From Bacteroidota bacterium (lineage in GTDB: Bacteria; Bacteroidota; Bacteroidia; Chitinophagales; Chitinophagaceae), in contig JAIUNW010000003.1 in NCBI GenBank assembly GCA_020161535.1, positions 1 through 64,000 of the forward strand: a stretch of DNA of 64,000 nt. The letters are read 5' to 3'. Shown one piece after another: positions 55,364 through 64,000 of this stretch (its first letter is position 1; the number at the start of each line of letters is the position of its first letter). A model generated the notes under the pieces. The model had not been told where the DNA came from, did no database searches, and saw nothing but the letters and a program-made list of their open reading frames with translations. The position numbers and the translations under genes are program-made.

Positions 55364-56006
55364 TCAATCCATCTTTCATATGTACCAGTCGATCGCTCAT
55401 GCGAGCGAGGTCTTCGTTGTGGGTAACAATGAGAAAGGTCTGGTTGAAATCTTTGCGCAATTGAAAAAACAGGGCATGTAATTCCTGGGCATTGGCAGAA
55501 TCGAGGTTGCCCGAGGGTTCGTCGGCAAATACAATCTGTGGGTCGTTGATCAGGGCGCGGGCCACAGCCACCCTTTGTTGTTCTCCGCCAGAAAGGGCGG
55601 CGGGCTTGTTATCGGCCCGGTTCGACAAACCGAGGTGTGCCAACAGTTCGGCTGCTTTTTTTTCTACTTCTTCTTTCGGGCGATCGGCGATCCAACCGGG
55701 TATGCACACGTTTTCGAGGGCCGTAAATTCAGGTAACAGGTGGTGGAATTGGAACACAAAACCAATGTACCGGTTGCGGAATGCAGCCAGTTGTTTGTCG
55801 TTTTTTGTGGTAAGGTCGGTTTCATTGAGCCGGATATAACCCGCATCGGGTTTATCGAGCGTACCCAGTATATGCAGCAAAGTACTCTTGCCGGCACCAG
55901 ACGAACCGACAATACTGACGATCTCGCCACGGTTGACCGAAATATCGACCCCCTTCAGAACTTCCACGCTTCCATAGCGCTTTTTTATGCCTCCGGCTTG
56001 CAACAT
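55356..56006 (-). CDS. lolD: LolD-like lipoprotein-release ABC ATPase
   Basis: 216 residues. Walker [14 protein letters not shown]-loop [14 protein letters not shown], signature [15 protein letters not shown], Walker [14 protein letters not shown]-loop IVTHNEDLA. The length and [13 protein letters not shown] motif match LolD, the ATPase that releases lipoproteins from the inner membrane with LolCE. LolC and LolE are not adjacent. Paralogous to the ATPase at 54.1 kb. Symbol is probable, not certain. Confidence 0.85.
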   Translation of the reverse strand: MLQAGGIKKRYGSVEVLKGVDISVNRGEIVSIVGSSGAGKSTLLHILGTLDKPDAGYIRLNETDLTTKNDKQLAAFRNRYIGFVFQFHHLLPEFTALENVCIPGWIADRPKEEVEKKAAELLAHLGLSNRADNKPAALSGGEQQRVAVARALINDPQIVFADEPSGNLDSANAQELHALFFQLRKDFNQTFLIVTHNEDLARMSDRLVHMKDGLIS

Positions 56007-56037
56007 GGCGCAATATTAAGCGTTGTATCCGAAAGGA

Positions 56038-56068
56038 TTTGGAAATTTCGTTTTAACCTTTACATTTG
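56038..56068 (+). promoter_or_regulatory. Promoter of the DUF2795 gene
   Basis: TTTGG at 56038-56042 and TACATTTG at 56061-56068 match the Bacteroidota -33 and -7 elements at the expected spacing, 25 bp before the start. Confidence 0.6.
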
Positions 56069-56092
56069 CCGGAAATTTAAAACCAGTAACCC

Positions 56093-56314
56093 ATGTTTTG
56101 GACACTAGAATTGGCATCCTACCTCGAAGACGCTCCCTGGCCTGCCACCAAAGATGAGCTGATCGACTATGCCATCAGGAGCGGTGCGCCTATTGAGGTG
56201 GTCGAAAACCTGCAGGAACTGGAAGATGAAGGGGAAATTTATGAGGGCATTGATGATATTTGGCCCGATTACCCCTCGCAAGAAGATTTCTTCTTCAACG
56301 AAGACGAATACTAG
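56093..56314 (+). CDS. DUF2795 small acidic protein
   Basis: 73 residues: MFWTLELASYLEDAPWPATKDELIDYAIRSGAP then VVENLQELEDEGEIYEGIDDIWPDYP and an acidic tail. The DUF2795 layout (a helical small domain, widespread in Bacteroidota) is clear. Function unknown. Monocistronic, with own promoter and terminator. Confidence 0.9.
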   Translation: MFWTLELASYLEDAPWPATKDELIDYAIRSGAPIEVVENLQELEDEGEIYEGIDDIWPDYPSQEDFFFNEDEY

Positions 56315-56336
56315 TCAACAAAAATAAAGTTTGAAT

Positions 56337-56360
56337 ATCCCGGTTTGCCGGGATTTTTTT
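56337..56360 (+). terminator. Terminator of the DUF2795 gene
   Basis: ATCCCGG / CCGGGAT with a TTTG loop and a run of T. Lies 23 bp after the stop. Confidence 0.85.
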
Positions 56361-56375
56361 ATGCGCTTTTTGTAC

Positions 56376-56990
56376 TTAATTCTTTTCGCGCAAGTGAAAG
56401 AACAATTCCGTTCCCGCACGAGGAGCAGCTGAGTACAGCGTAACTGCCATTTGCAAAATGGTAAAATCAGGGCTAAACAACGCGCGGTATTCGGCTGCTG
56501 ATCCGCCGAAAGGCGGACCTTCTTTGTCAAATTCAATATTGAATAACAAACCTGCCAATTCACCCGAAGGCTGCAGCAGTTTTTTCATTTGCTGTACATA
56601 GGCCGGGCGCTTCGACCGCGGCAAAGCGCAGAAAAAAGTTTGCTCGATGATGAGATCATACTGCCCCTCGAGGGTAAAAAAATCCTGCTGCAAAACCGTC
56701 AGCTCGTTGCCGAGATAGGTAGCATACAGCGCTTTCACGTTTTCAACAGGCACTGATGCAATATCCACCATGGTAATATTGGTAAAACCGTGGTTTAGCA
56801 AGTAGCCGGCTTCATACCCATTGCCACATCCGGGAATCAAGATGCGGCAATCCTTATTTTTTATTTGATCGATGAACATCTTTAGCGACGGACTCACGCT
56901 ACCAAGATCCCAGTTGGTTTCATCGCGATTCCAGCGCTTGTTCCAGTAATCTCTATCTAATTGCTCCACAAAAATCGTTTTAGTCAACAC
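56376..56990 (-). CDS. TPMT-family SAM-dependent methyltransferase
   Basis: 204 residues. YWNKRWNRDETNWDLG at the N-terminus and ILIPGCGNGYEAGYLLNHG (SAM loop) are characteristic of the thiopurine S-methyltransferase family, which in bacteria acts on sulfur, selenium or tellurium compounds, or halides. The later EQTFFCALPRSKRPAYVQQM fits. Substrate unknown. Its start overlaps the end of fabI by 11 bp. Confidence 0.87.
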   Translation of the reverse strand: MLTKTIFVEQLDRDYWNKRWNRDETNWDLGSVSPSLKMFIDQIKNKDCRILIPGCGNGYEAGYLLNHGFTNITMVDIASVPVENVKALYATYLGNELTVLQQDFFTLEGQYDLIIEQTFFCALPRSKRPAYVQQMKKLLQPSGELAGLLFNIEFDKEGPPFGGSAAEYRALFSPDFTILQMAVTLYSAAPRAGTELFFHLREKN

Positions 56991-57795
56991 CCAGTTTGGT
57001 CATTACTTCCATGCTGACACCGGTGGTAGAATAACCGCCATCGTGGAAGAGGTTTTGCATGGTTACCATGCGGGTTAGGTCAGAGAACAACGTGAGGCAA
57101 TAATTCGCGCAGTCTTCTGCCGTAGCATTGCCCAGGGGGGCGATGGCATTGGCATAGTCGTAGAAATCGCCAAATCCCTTGATGCCGGTACCCGCTGTGG
57201 TTTTGGTAGGCGATTGCGACACGGTGTTCACCCTTACTTTTTTATTCAGGCCAAAATGATACCCAAAGCTGCGGGCAATGGATTCCAACATCGCTTTGAT
57301 ATCGGCCATGTCGGTATAAAAAGGATAGGTACGCTGGGCCGCCATATAAGTCAGCGCCACAATACTACCCCACTCGCTCATGGCATCGGTTTTATACGCC
57401 ACACTCAACATCTTGTGCAGCGAAAGCGCCGACACATCGATGCCTTTTTGGAAATAATCGTAGTTCAGTTCAGTATAGGGAATATTCTTGCGAATGTTCA
57501 CGCTCATGCCGATGGAATGCAAGAGAAAATCAATTTTGCCGCCCAGCACTTCCTGCGATTTCGTGAACAGGTTGGTCAGTTCATCTACATTGGTGGCATC
57601 GGCCGGAATGATTTCGGCATTGGTTTTTTCTGCCAGTTTTTTGATCTCGCCCATGCGCATGGCAATGGGCGCATTGGTCAAAACAATTGTAGCGCCTTCT
57701 TCAACCGCTTTCTCGGCTACTTTCCAGGCAATAGAGTTTTCGTCGAGCGCGCCGGTAATGATACCGCGCTTACCTTTCAACAGGTTGTAAGCCAT
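56980..57795 (-). CDS. fabI: Enoyl-ACP reductase FabI
   Basis: 271 residues, short-chain dehydrogenase fold: GKRGIITGALDENSIAWKVAE (nucleotide loop with the FabI-type ENSIAW), LLHSIGMSV, and the Tyr-x6-Lys catalytic pair in YTDMADIKAM. The SPTKTTAGTGIKGF loop is the FabI substrate-binding region. It reduces enoyl-ACP with NADH in fatty-acid synthesis. Cotranscribed with the methyltransferase. Confidence 0.92.
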   Translation of the reverse strand: MAYNLLKGKRGIITGALDENSIAWKVAEKAVEEGATIVLTNAPIAMRMGEIKKLAEKTNAEIIPADATNVDELTNLFTKSQEVLGGKIDFLLHSIGMSVNIRKNIPYTELNYDYFQKGIDVSALSLHKMLSVAYKTDAMSEWGSIVALTYMAAQRTYPFYTDMADIKAMLESIARSFGYHFGLNKKVRVNTVSQSPTKTTAGTGIKGFGDFYDYANAIAPLGNATAEDCANYCLTLFSDLTRMVTMQNLFHDGGYSTTGVSMEVMTKLGVD

Positions 57796-57822
57796 AAGTC
57801 GTGCATTGGTTAGGCTGCGAAT

Positions 57823-59481
57823 TTAGGGAGATTGTACCATTTCCCTCGCATTCTCCAAAGCGGCTGCACTGGGACTTGCACCTGCCAGCATTTCGGCAAT
57901 GGCGCGAATGCGCGCTTCTTTTTCCAAGCTACGGATGCGGGTTTGCACCTGTTTGCCATTGGGTTCTTTGTACACAAAAAGATGTAGGTCGGCCTTGCCG
58001 GCGATCTGTGGCTGGTGGGTGATGCAGATAACCTGGCGGTTCTGCGCCAGTTCTTTCATGATCTGACCCACTTGCAAACTGGCTTCGCCCGAAATACCGG
58101 TATCGATTTCATCAAAAATCAGGGTAGGCAGATCAATTCGACCCGCCACCAATGACTTGATCGACAACATCAGGCGACTCAATTCACCGCCACTGGCTAC
58201 TTTGCGCAGCGGTGCAAACTGCCCGCTTTTGTTGGCGTCAAAAAGGAAATCGACCTGATCGATGCCATCGGGACCGGGCGCCGTGGGGTGGATATCAATC
58301 TTCAAGCGCGCATTGGGCATGCCGATACGTGTCAGCAATTTGTTCACCGCTTTTTCGACGGGCGCGGTTTGCGATTGGCGCGCTGTAGACAGGGTAGCGC
58401 CTGCTTTTTCGAGTAACTCACGTAAACGGGTAACCGAAGTTTGCAATGACTGCAATTGGTCATCGCCTTGTTGTACGGCCAGCAATTTATCTGACAGGTT
58501 TTGCCTGATGGCGATCAGCTCGGCCGTGGTTTTCACGGCATGCTTTTTAAGCAATTTGTATCCGGCATTGAGTTGGTCCTGTAACCGATTGATGCGTTCG
58601 GGATCATATCCAATCTTACCGCTGAGTTGGTCGGCCTCGGCGGCGATATCGTTCAATTCCACCTGTACCGATTGCAATCGCGACCGCAATTCTTCCATAC
58701 CGGTATGTTTGGCGGCATAGGCCTGCAATTGCTGTTGCATTTGTTTCAGCAATTGCAAGATGGGTTCATCCTGTTGACGCACGGTATGGTCAATAAAAGC
58801 AAGCGCCTGTTTGATACCCTCGGCATTGTTCAGCAATTGCAATTCTTCGTCGGCCGTTTCGAGCGAATTTTCCTGCAGTTGTGCGGCTTCCAGTTCATCA
58901 AACAGAAACTGGTTGTAATCGAGCTCTTTTTTATTTCGTGCCTGCTCGTCTTGCAATTGTTGCAGCAATTGTTTTTGCTGCTGCCATTCAATATATAGTT
59001 TGGAATACGCTTCGCGTCTTTTCTCGTTGCCGGCCATGGCGTCGACCACATTGAGTTGAAAGCCCGACGACCCGAGGTATTGGGTATCGAACTGCCGATG
59101 CAGGTCGACCAATTGGCTGGTCAGTTCCTGCAACTGTTGCAGGGAAACAGGGGTATCGTTGATGAAGGCCCGTGATTTTCCATTGCTGCCAAATTCGCGG
59201 CGAATCACCAGTTCGTTATCGGCATCCAGTTCGGTTGCTTCCAACCATTGCCAGAGCTTGTTTTTTCCGGCGATGTCAAAAACCCCTTCTACCACACATT
59301 TTTTTTCCTTGTCAAGCACCATCGTACTGTCTACTCTCTCACCCAATATCAGCGATAGGGCACCCATCAGTATCGACTTACCCGCACCCGTTTCGCCGGT
59401 GATGATGGTCAATCCCTTGCTGAAGCTGGTATCGAGGCTGTCGATAATGGCATAATTGCGTATATGAAGCTCTTTCAACAT
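57823..59481 (-). CDS. recN: DNA repair protein RecN
   Basis: About 552 residues from MLKELHIRNYAIID, the family start; the frame upstream to 59565 is rejected. Walker A GETGAGKSILMGALS, C-terminal signature region SGGELSRLMLSIKSL with Walker B LIFDEIDTGISGEASL, and a long coiled coil between (~180-350). SMC-like ATPase that helps repair double-strand breaks. Lies 38 bp after the sulfatase on the same strand. Confidence 0.94.
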   Translation of the reverse strand: MLKELHIRNYAIIDSLDTSFSKGLTIITGETGAGKSILMGALSLILGERVDSTMVLDKEKKCVVEGVFDIAGKNKLWQWLEATELDADNELVIRREFGSNGKSRAFINDTPVSLQQLQELTSQLVDLHRQFDTQYLGSSGFQLNVVDAMAGNEKRREAYSKLYIEWQQQKQLLQQLQDEQARNKKELDYNQFLFDELEAAQLQENSLETADEELQLLNNAEGIKQALAFIDHTVRQQDEPILQLLKQMQQQLQAYAAKHTGMEELRSRLQSVQVELNDIAAEADQLSGKIGYDPERINRLQDQLNAGYKLLKKHAVKTTAELIAIRQNLSDKLLAVQQGDDQLQSLQTSVTRLRELLEKAGATLSTARQSQTAPVEKAVNKLLTRIGMPNARLKIDIHPTAPGPDGIDQVDFLFDANKSGQFAPLRKVASGGELSRLMLSIKSLVAGRIDLPTLIFDEIDTGISGEASLQVGQIMKELAQNRQVICITHQPQIAGKADLHLFVYKEPNGKQVQTRIRSLEKEARIRAIAEMLAGASPSAAALENAREMVQSP

Positions 59482-59519
59482 GATGATCTGTACAGCCGGC
59501 AATATAAGTATTAAGGCAT

Positions 59520-61016
59520 TTACTTGCGAAGCGATGCATCGAGAAGCGCTTGCAGTGATGCGCAAACGTCGGGGAATTTCCTGGCGAGGTTATTGATCTC
59601 GCCGATATCCTGTTGTAAATCGTAGAGCTGCGGTTCAGTTGATCCGCCGGTTTCGGTATCGGTCAGTTTGTAGTAAGGCTGAATATTATTGGCGGGAATG
59701 TATTTCCATTTGCCGCTGATAATAGCCAGGGCACCGGCATGTTCAACCAGGCTGGTTCTTCCCGTTGCCGATCGCCCCAGCAGGGCCGGCAACTGGTTCT
59801 GGCTATCGGCCCCAACGCCTGCAGGCAATGTTTTGTTCAACAGTGCCGCGAAAGAAGCCAGCCAATCTACCTGACAAAGCAAGGCTTCGCTGGTTCCTGG
59901 TTTTACCTGCGCGGGCCAGCTAACAATAAAAGGCACGCGGGTGCCTGCTTCAAAGAGACTGTATTTACCACCGCGAAGTGGTCCGCCGGGTTTATGTCCC
60001 TGCAATAAGGTAACGGCGCCATCCTGGTAACCATCGTCCAGCACCGGGCCATTATCGCTCGTAAAAATGACCAGGGTATTTTGTGTCAGATGCAATCGTT
60101 CTAATTCTTTCAGTATTTCACCCACCGACCAGTCGAGTTGTAAAATAGCATCACCTCTCAGGCCGAGTCCGCTTTTGCCACGAAACATCGTCGAGGGCAT
60201 GCGCGGCACATGGGGTTCGGTGAGGTTATAGCAAAGAAAAAAAGGCTGCTGCGTATGGCGACTGATAAATGTTTTTGCTTTCTCTAAAAAAGTCAGGGGC
60301 ATTTCCTCATCGGTCCACCGGGCCAACCGCCCCCCTTGCATATACCCAATTCGGCCGATGCCATTCACAATCGTACCATCATGCCCCTGGCCTGGTGAAG
60401 CGTGCAGCTTCAGCAATTCGGGGTGATCGCGACCGGTAGGTTCATCACCGATGGGATGTTGGTAACTGACCTGGATGGGATCGCTACTATCGCTCGCAAC
60501 CACTTGTTGGTTTTCCAGAAAAACAGTGGGCACCCGATCAGCAGTGGCGGGGAAAATAAAAGAATAACCAAAGCCAATATCATTCGGCCCTTTTTGAATG
60601 GTCGCATTCCAGTTTTTTGCCACTGAATCACCCAAGCCTAAATGCCATTTGCCCACAATGCCCGTGGCATAACCGGCCGATGCAAAAAGCGAAGGCAGCG
60701 TGCCGGTATTGGTGGGAATGATCAGCGCCGCATCGCCTGGCAAAACGCCGGTTCCTTTTTTTCGCCAGGGATACATCCCCGTCAGCATGGCATATCGCGA
60801 AGGTGTGCAGGTAGCGGATGTGCAATGACCATTGGTGAACCGGATGCCATTGGCAGCCAACCGGTCAATATTGGGTGTTTGCAACTTAGTAGCGCCATAA
60901 CAACCCAGGTCGCCATAGCCAAGGTCGTCGGCACAAATGATAATCACATTCGGCCCCTTTTGCGCATAGGCTGCAAAAAAAATAAATAGACTGAAAAACA
61001 GACCGGCGACTTTCAT
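59520..61016 (-). CDS. Exported sulfatase (arylsulfatase family)
   Basis: 498 residues with a signal peptide ending AYAQ. NVIIICADDLGYGDLGCYGA gives metal-binding Asp residues; CTPSR in ATCTPSRYAMLTG is the formylglycine site, Cys-type; LVIFTSDNGP and GKWHLG complete the site. It hydrolyses sulfate esters, perhaps from polysaccharides, in the periplasm. No sulfatase-maturing enzyme and no polysaccharide-utilisation genes are nearby, so the substrate is open. Confidence 0.92.
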   Translation of the reverse strand: MKVAGLFFSLFIFFAAYAQKGPNVIIICADDLGYGDLGCYGATKLQTPNIDRLAANGIRFTNGHCTSATCTPSRYAMLTGMYPWRKKGTGVLPGDAALIIPTNTGTLPSLFASAGYATGIVGKWHLGLGDSVAKNWNATIQKGPNDIGFGYSFIFPATADRVPTVFLENQQVVASDSSDPIQVSYQHPIGDEPTGRDHPELLKLHASPGQGHDGTIVNGIGRIGYMQGGRLARWTDEEMPLTFLEKAKTFISRHTQQPFFLCYNLTEPHVPRMPSTMFRGKSGLGLRGDAILQLDWSVGEILKELERLHLTQNTLVIFTSDNGPVLDDGYQDGAVTLLQGHKPGGPLRGGKYSLFEAGTRVPFIVSWPAQVKPGTSEALLCQVDWLASFAALLNKTLPAGVGADSQNQLPALLGRSATGRTSLVEHAGALAIISGKWKYIPANNIQPYYKLTDTETGGSTEPQLYDLQQDIGEINNLARKFPDVCASLQALLDASLRK

Positions 61017-61024
61017 CGCAACGT

Positions 61025-61780
61025 TTATTTTACTTCAACGCCATCGTTCAATTCATTGTCGATCAGGATCCGACCACAGTTCTCACAAACAATGATTTTT
61101 TTGCGTTGCTTGATTTCACTTTGGCGTTGTGGCGGAATCGCGTTGAAGCAACCGCCACAGGCATCGCGCAGTACGGGCACTACAGCGAGGCCGTTGCGAT
61201 AGTTGGAACGAATTCGGTCATAAGAAAGCAATAACCGGGGGTCACATTTCTCACGGGCTTCAGCAGCCAGTTTGTTGAAATGTTTTTCTTCCTCTTCGGT
61301 GGTGTCGATGATCTTTTCGAGCTCATCTTTCTTATGCTTCAATACACCTTCTTTGGTGTTGGTGGTTTTCTTTGCTTTGTCGAGCACCAGGATCTTGTCA
61401 GAAATTTCTTCCTGCGCATCTTTGATATGCTTTTCGGCCAGCTTCACTTCCAACTGCTGCATTTCGATCTCTTTAGTGATCGCTTCAAACTCGCGGCTGT
61501 TCTTTACGTTGGTGCTTTGCTTTTCGTATTTCTTGATCAGGGCTTCGGCTTCCTTAATCGATTCCTTCTTCTGGTTGATGAACTCGTTGATGCCGTTGAT
61601 CTCTTCTTCGATGCGGGTCTGGCGGGCGGTTAGGCCTTGAATTTCGTCCTCCAAATCACTTACTTCAATAGGAAGCTCTCCTTTCAGGATTTGGAACTCG
61701 TCGATTTTGGATTCGATTTTTTGCAGGGTTACCAGCGCAACCAGTTTCTCCTCAACCGAAAAATCTTTGACTGTGGCCAT
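61025..61780 (-). CDS. C4-type zinc-ribbon coiled-coil protein
   Basis: 251 residues. Long coiled coil (~25-185) with Glu/Lys-rich heptads, then a zinc ribbon: CGGCFNAIPPQRQ and CENCGRIL, four Cys. Such proteins are widespread in Bacteroidota next to Nif3-like genes, as here. Proposed roles include nucleic-acid binding or ribosome-associated quality control, but the evidence is thin. Starts 15 bp after the Nif3 stop, so cotranscribed. Confidence 0.87.
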   Translation of the reverse strand: MATVKDFSVEEKLVALVTLQKIESKIDEFQILKGELPIEVSDLEDEIQGLTARQTRIEEEINGINEFINQKKESIKEAEALIKKYEKQSTNVKNSREFEAITKEIEMQQLEVKLAEKHIKDAQEEISDKILVLDKAKKTTNTKEGVLKHKKDELEKIIDTTEEEEKHFNKLAAEAREKCDPRLLLSYDRIRSNYRNGLAVVPVLRDACGGCFNAIPPQRQSEIKQRKKIIVCENCGRILIDNELNDGVEVK

Positions 61781-61795
61781 AGTAGCTATAACGTA

Positions 61796-62893
61796 TTAGG
61801 TATAATAATTCACCGGGTTGGTTCTCAGCCCCGTTTTGAAGACGGCAAAGGTAGGAAATTTTCCCGCCAAAATATCATATAATAGGTCGACCGTGAATTG
61901 CTCGCTCTCGAAATGTCCGGGGTCGGCCAGTAGCAACCGCCCATTGGCGTCAAAAAACTCATGGTATTTCAGGTCGGCCGTTACAAACGCATCGGCGCCG
62001 GCTGCTAAAGCATTGGGAATCAAGAAACTACCTGCGCCACCGCAAATGGCCACCCGGCTGATGGGTTTGCTTACCAGGGGGCTGTGGCGGATGACGGGCA
62101 CCTGGAACAGGGTTTTCATCTGATCCAAAAAGGCTTCGGCGCTTAAGGGTGCCGGAAGGGTTCCAATCATGCCTGAACCAACCCTATCGTATTCATTATC
62201 AATGGGTATCAAATCGAATGCAGGCTCTTCATAAGGGTGTGCTTTCCGCAGTGCGGTAATAATGGTTCGCTCCAGGGCGATGGGATAAATCAGCTCCAGC
62301 CTTTTCTCCGTCGCCAGGTGGCGCCGGCCGACCTCCCCCGAAAAGGGCTGGGTGCCAGCCTGGGGTGTAAAGCTTCCTTGTCCACCGCTACTGAAACTAC
62401 ATTCACTATAATCACCAATCCCCCCGGCCCCGGCCGCAAACAACGCTTCCAACAAGCCCTGCTCATGGCTATCGGGCACAAAAACCACCAGCTTTCGCAG
62501 GTTATTCTTTTTGGGCAACAAAATGCTACGTGCTTGCAAACCAAAAAGATCGGCGATTTTTCCATTCACGCCGTGGTAGACATTATCGAGATTGGTGTGT
62601 ATGGCATAGAGCGCGACATCGTTTTTAATGGCCTTGATCACCGCTTTCTCTACGTAGTTTTTGCCGTTGATTTTTTTTAATCCGCCAAAAACAATCGGGT
62701 GGTGTGATACTACCATGTTGCAATTCAGTCGAATAGCTTCATCTACAATTTCTTCGGTTGCATCGAGCGATACCAGGGCACCGGTACAATTCCATTCGGG
62801 GTTACCAGTAATGAGCCCTGCATTATCATATGATTCCTGGTACATCGGTGCTGCCAGGGCTTCCAAATGGTGGATAATTTCATGAATCTGCAT
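61796..62893 (-). CDS. Nif3-like dinuclear metal-centre protein
   Basis: About 365 residues from MQIHEIIHHLEALAAP; nine further codons upstream are rejected. Nif3 features: VVSHHPIVFGGLKKI (metal-binding His pair), AIHTNLDNVYHGVNGKIADLFGL, and C-terminal ICGGAGSFLIPNA...FVTADLKYHEFFDA and DPGHFESEQ. A ~120-residue insertion between the halves is the usual PII-like domain. Hexameric metalloprotein; proposed as GTP cyclohydrolase-like or in metal/NAD metabolism, unresolved. Confidence 0.9.
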   Translation of the reverse strand: MQIHEIIHHLEALAAPMYQESYDNAGLITGNPEWNCTGALVSLDATEEIVDEAIRLNCNMVVSHHPIVFGGLKKINGKNYVEKAVIKAIKNDVALYAIHTNLDNVYHGVNGKIADLFGLQARSILLPKKNNLRKLVVFVPDSHEQGLLEALFAAGAGGIGDYSECSFSSGGQGSFTPQAGTQPFSGEVGRRHLATEKRLELIYPIALERTIITALRKAHPYEEPAFDLIPIDNEYDRVGSGMIGTLPAPLSAEAFLDQMKTLFQVPVIRHSPLVSKPISRVAICGGAGSFLIPNALAAGADAFVTADLKYHEFFDANGRLLLADPGHFESEQFTVDLLYDILAGKFPTFAVFKTGLRTNPVNYYT

Positions 62894-62976
62894 AGCCAAA
62901 TATAGTTTTAACGAACACAATATTTGGTAACTTCCAAGAAGCCGACTTTCAATAGTTTTGCGCCCGAACCGTGCAT

Positions 62977-64000
62977 ATGCCTAATACCGAAACCACATTA
63001 ACCTACCCACAATATACGAGCTGGATGCGCGAGTTAGCCGACCTGCGCTATGCCAATGCAGTATTGCAGTGGGACCAGGAAACATACATGCCAGAAGCAG
63101 GCGCAGAACGCAGGTCGGGACAAATTGCCACGCTCAGCGAATTGGCGCATCGTTTTTTTACCGATCCGCAAAAAGCAAAAGAATTAAATCAATTGCTGGC
63201 CGACAACAGTCTCGATGAAAAGCAACGCAAAAATGTTTCGCTCACAGCAGAAGATGTAAGCCAACAGGCGAAACTTCCCGGCGATTTTGTTCGCACCATG
63301 AGCGAAACGGTGTCGAAATCTTTTCAGGCCTGGATGGATGCACGCAAGGCCAATAATTTTGCTGTTTTTGCGCCCCTGCTTGGCAAGTTGATCGACCTGA
63401 AAAAGAAAGAAGCCGATTACCTCGGTTGGCAAGCACATCCTTACAATGCGTTGTTGAATCAATATGAGAAGGGCTGCACAGTAAGCATGCTCGATGCTAC
63501 GTTTGCTGCACTGCGCGCACCTTTGTCGGCCTTGCTCGCCAAAATAGCTGCTCGTCAGCAAGTGAGTGAAAGCATCGTAAAACAATCTTTTCCCGAAGAA
63601 ACCCAATGGCAATTCAGCATGGACTTGCTGGAAAAAATGGGATTTGATTTTCGTGCCGGCAGGCAGGATAAATCAACGCATCCGTTTACCACCAATTTCA
63701 GTGCCCATGATGTACGAATAACAACGCGTATTGATCCAAACGATCTCAGCAACATGACCTATAGCACCATTCATGAACTGGGTCATGCATTGTATGAACA
63801 GGGCTTACCGGATGCCGAATACGGATTGCCATTGGGTGAATTCACCTCGCTCGGTATCCATGAATCGCAATCGAGGTTATGGGAAAACAATGTCGGTCGC
63901 AGTTTGTCGTGGTGCAGTTCTTTTTTTCCGCTGATCGCCCACTATTTTCCCGAACAATGTGCAGGCGCCAATGCTGAAACTTTTTATCGTGCCGTGAATC
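62977..64000 (+). CDS. M32 carboxypeptidase (Taq type), 3' end outside window
   Basis: The first ~341 codons, from MPNTETTLTYPQYTSWM; the frame is open to the window edge. M32 signatures: LRYANAVLQWDQETYMPEAGAERRS near the start, STIHELGHALYEQG (HExxH zinc motif) and SLGIHESQSRLWEN (third ligand and substrate-binding residues). Cytoplasmic metal carboxypeptidase with broad specificity. Divergent from the Nif3 gene. The frame was confirmed by reading codons directly from 62,977. Confidence 0.93.
   Translation, partial: MPNTETTLTYPQYTSWMRELADLRYANAVLQWDQETYMPEAGAERRSGQIATLSELAHRFFTDPQKAKELNQLLADNSLDEKQRKNVSLTAEDVSQQAKLPGDFVRTMSETVSKSFQAWMDARKANNFAVFAPLLGKLIDLKKKEADYLGWQAHPYNALLNQYEKGCTVSMLDATFAALRAPLSALLAKIAARQQVSESIVKQSFPEETQWQFSMDLLEKMGFDFRAGRQDKSTHPFTTNFSAHDVRITTRIDPNDLSNMTYSTIHELGHALYEQGLPDAEYGLPLGEFTSLGIHESQSRLWENNVGRSLSWCSSFFPLIAHYFPEQCAGANAETFYRAVN

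Overview
The window reads as a chromosomal segment of a Bacteroidota bacterium, most likely Chitinophagaceae or a close relative (inference). Reasons: moderate G+C; upstream TAnnTTTG-type -7 elements (rpsT, gatC, a DUF2795 gene); the surE / small membrane protein / lpxB order; head-GIN, DUF2795, YtxH and DUF922 proteins; a eukaryote-like citrate synthase; a tRNA-guanine transglycosylase without the usual zinc cysteines. About 65 genes are called, nearly all housekeeping or lineage-typical, and one tRNA (Ala, GGC). The first gene (FAD/Fe-S oxidoreductase) and the last (M32 carboxypeptidase) are cut by the window edges.

Layout. 1-1.75 kb: A/T-rich segment with an AraC regulator and a DUF4440 protein; base composition changes abruptly near 1,745 inside the DUF4440 gene. 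1.8-6.3 kb: a four-gene co-directional operon (Tat-type aldo/keto reductase, lipoprotein alpha/beta hydrolase, dienelactone-hydrolase-like protein, CMD-cupin fusion), all apparently exported. 6.3-12.1 kb: RsmB-like methyltransferase and both specific subunits of 2-oxoglutarate dehydrogenase, the E2 with two lipoyl domains. 12.2-14.7 kb: rpsT, then a repeat island around a small beta-barrel gene. 14.7-24.7 kb: M14 peptidase, MORN-like protein, head-GIN lipoprotein, guaA, periplasmic binding protein, RoxA-like dihaem cytochrome, ligase-associated DNA-repair helicase. 24.7-32.5 kb: PdeM, a deacetylase-fold protein, an S24 repressor with a paired operator, surE-lpxB, TauE/SafE, phospholipase-D-like protein, YtxH. 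33.2-44.8 kb: YdjM-like protein, a deoxyribonucleotidase, a beta-helix protein, tRNA-Ala, YceI, gltA, an LptF/G permease, tgt, a glycosyltransferase, rsmG, a NarL-type regulator. 45.9-64 kb: dense housekeeping genes (M1 peptidase, rsmI, purS, pssA, pepP, dNK, trpS, gatC, two orphan ABC ATPases, PduO, fabI, recN, sulfatase, Nif3, M32 peptidase).

The part that gene annotation does not explain is a set of non-coding repeat islands. Two of them (32,554-33,221 and 44,953-45,905) lie between convergent genes and share the same inverted ends: heptamer arrays of GTTTAAG running into GGTTGCT and a small CCGC...GCGG hairpin. Their interiors differ: a strictly phased 13-bp array in one; a 15-17-bp, a 14-bp and a 16-bp array in the other. 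The right end of each stops 0-2 bp from a neighbouring stop codon. A second, unrelated family (12.6-14.7 kb) consists of palindromic elements with GGAACAGAGA / TCTCTGTTCC arms, three long copies (~100 bp) and four short copies in a tandem array of 130-148-bp units in the opposite orientation. These are the best candidates for something undescribed.

Start codons were moved inward from the longest open frame wherever a signal peptide, a family-typical N-terminus or an overlap argued for it. No similarity search was possible; family names rest on motifs visible in the translations.
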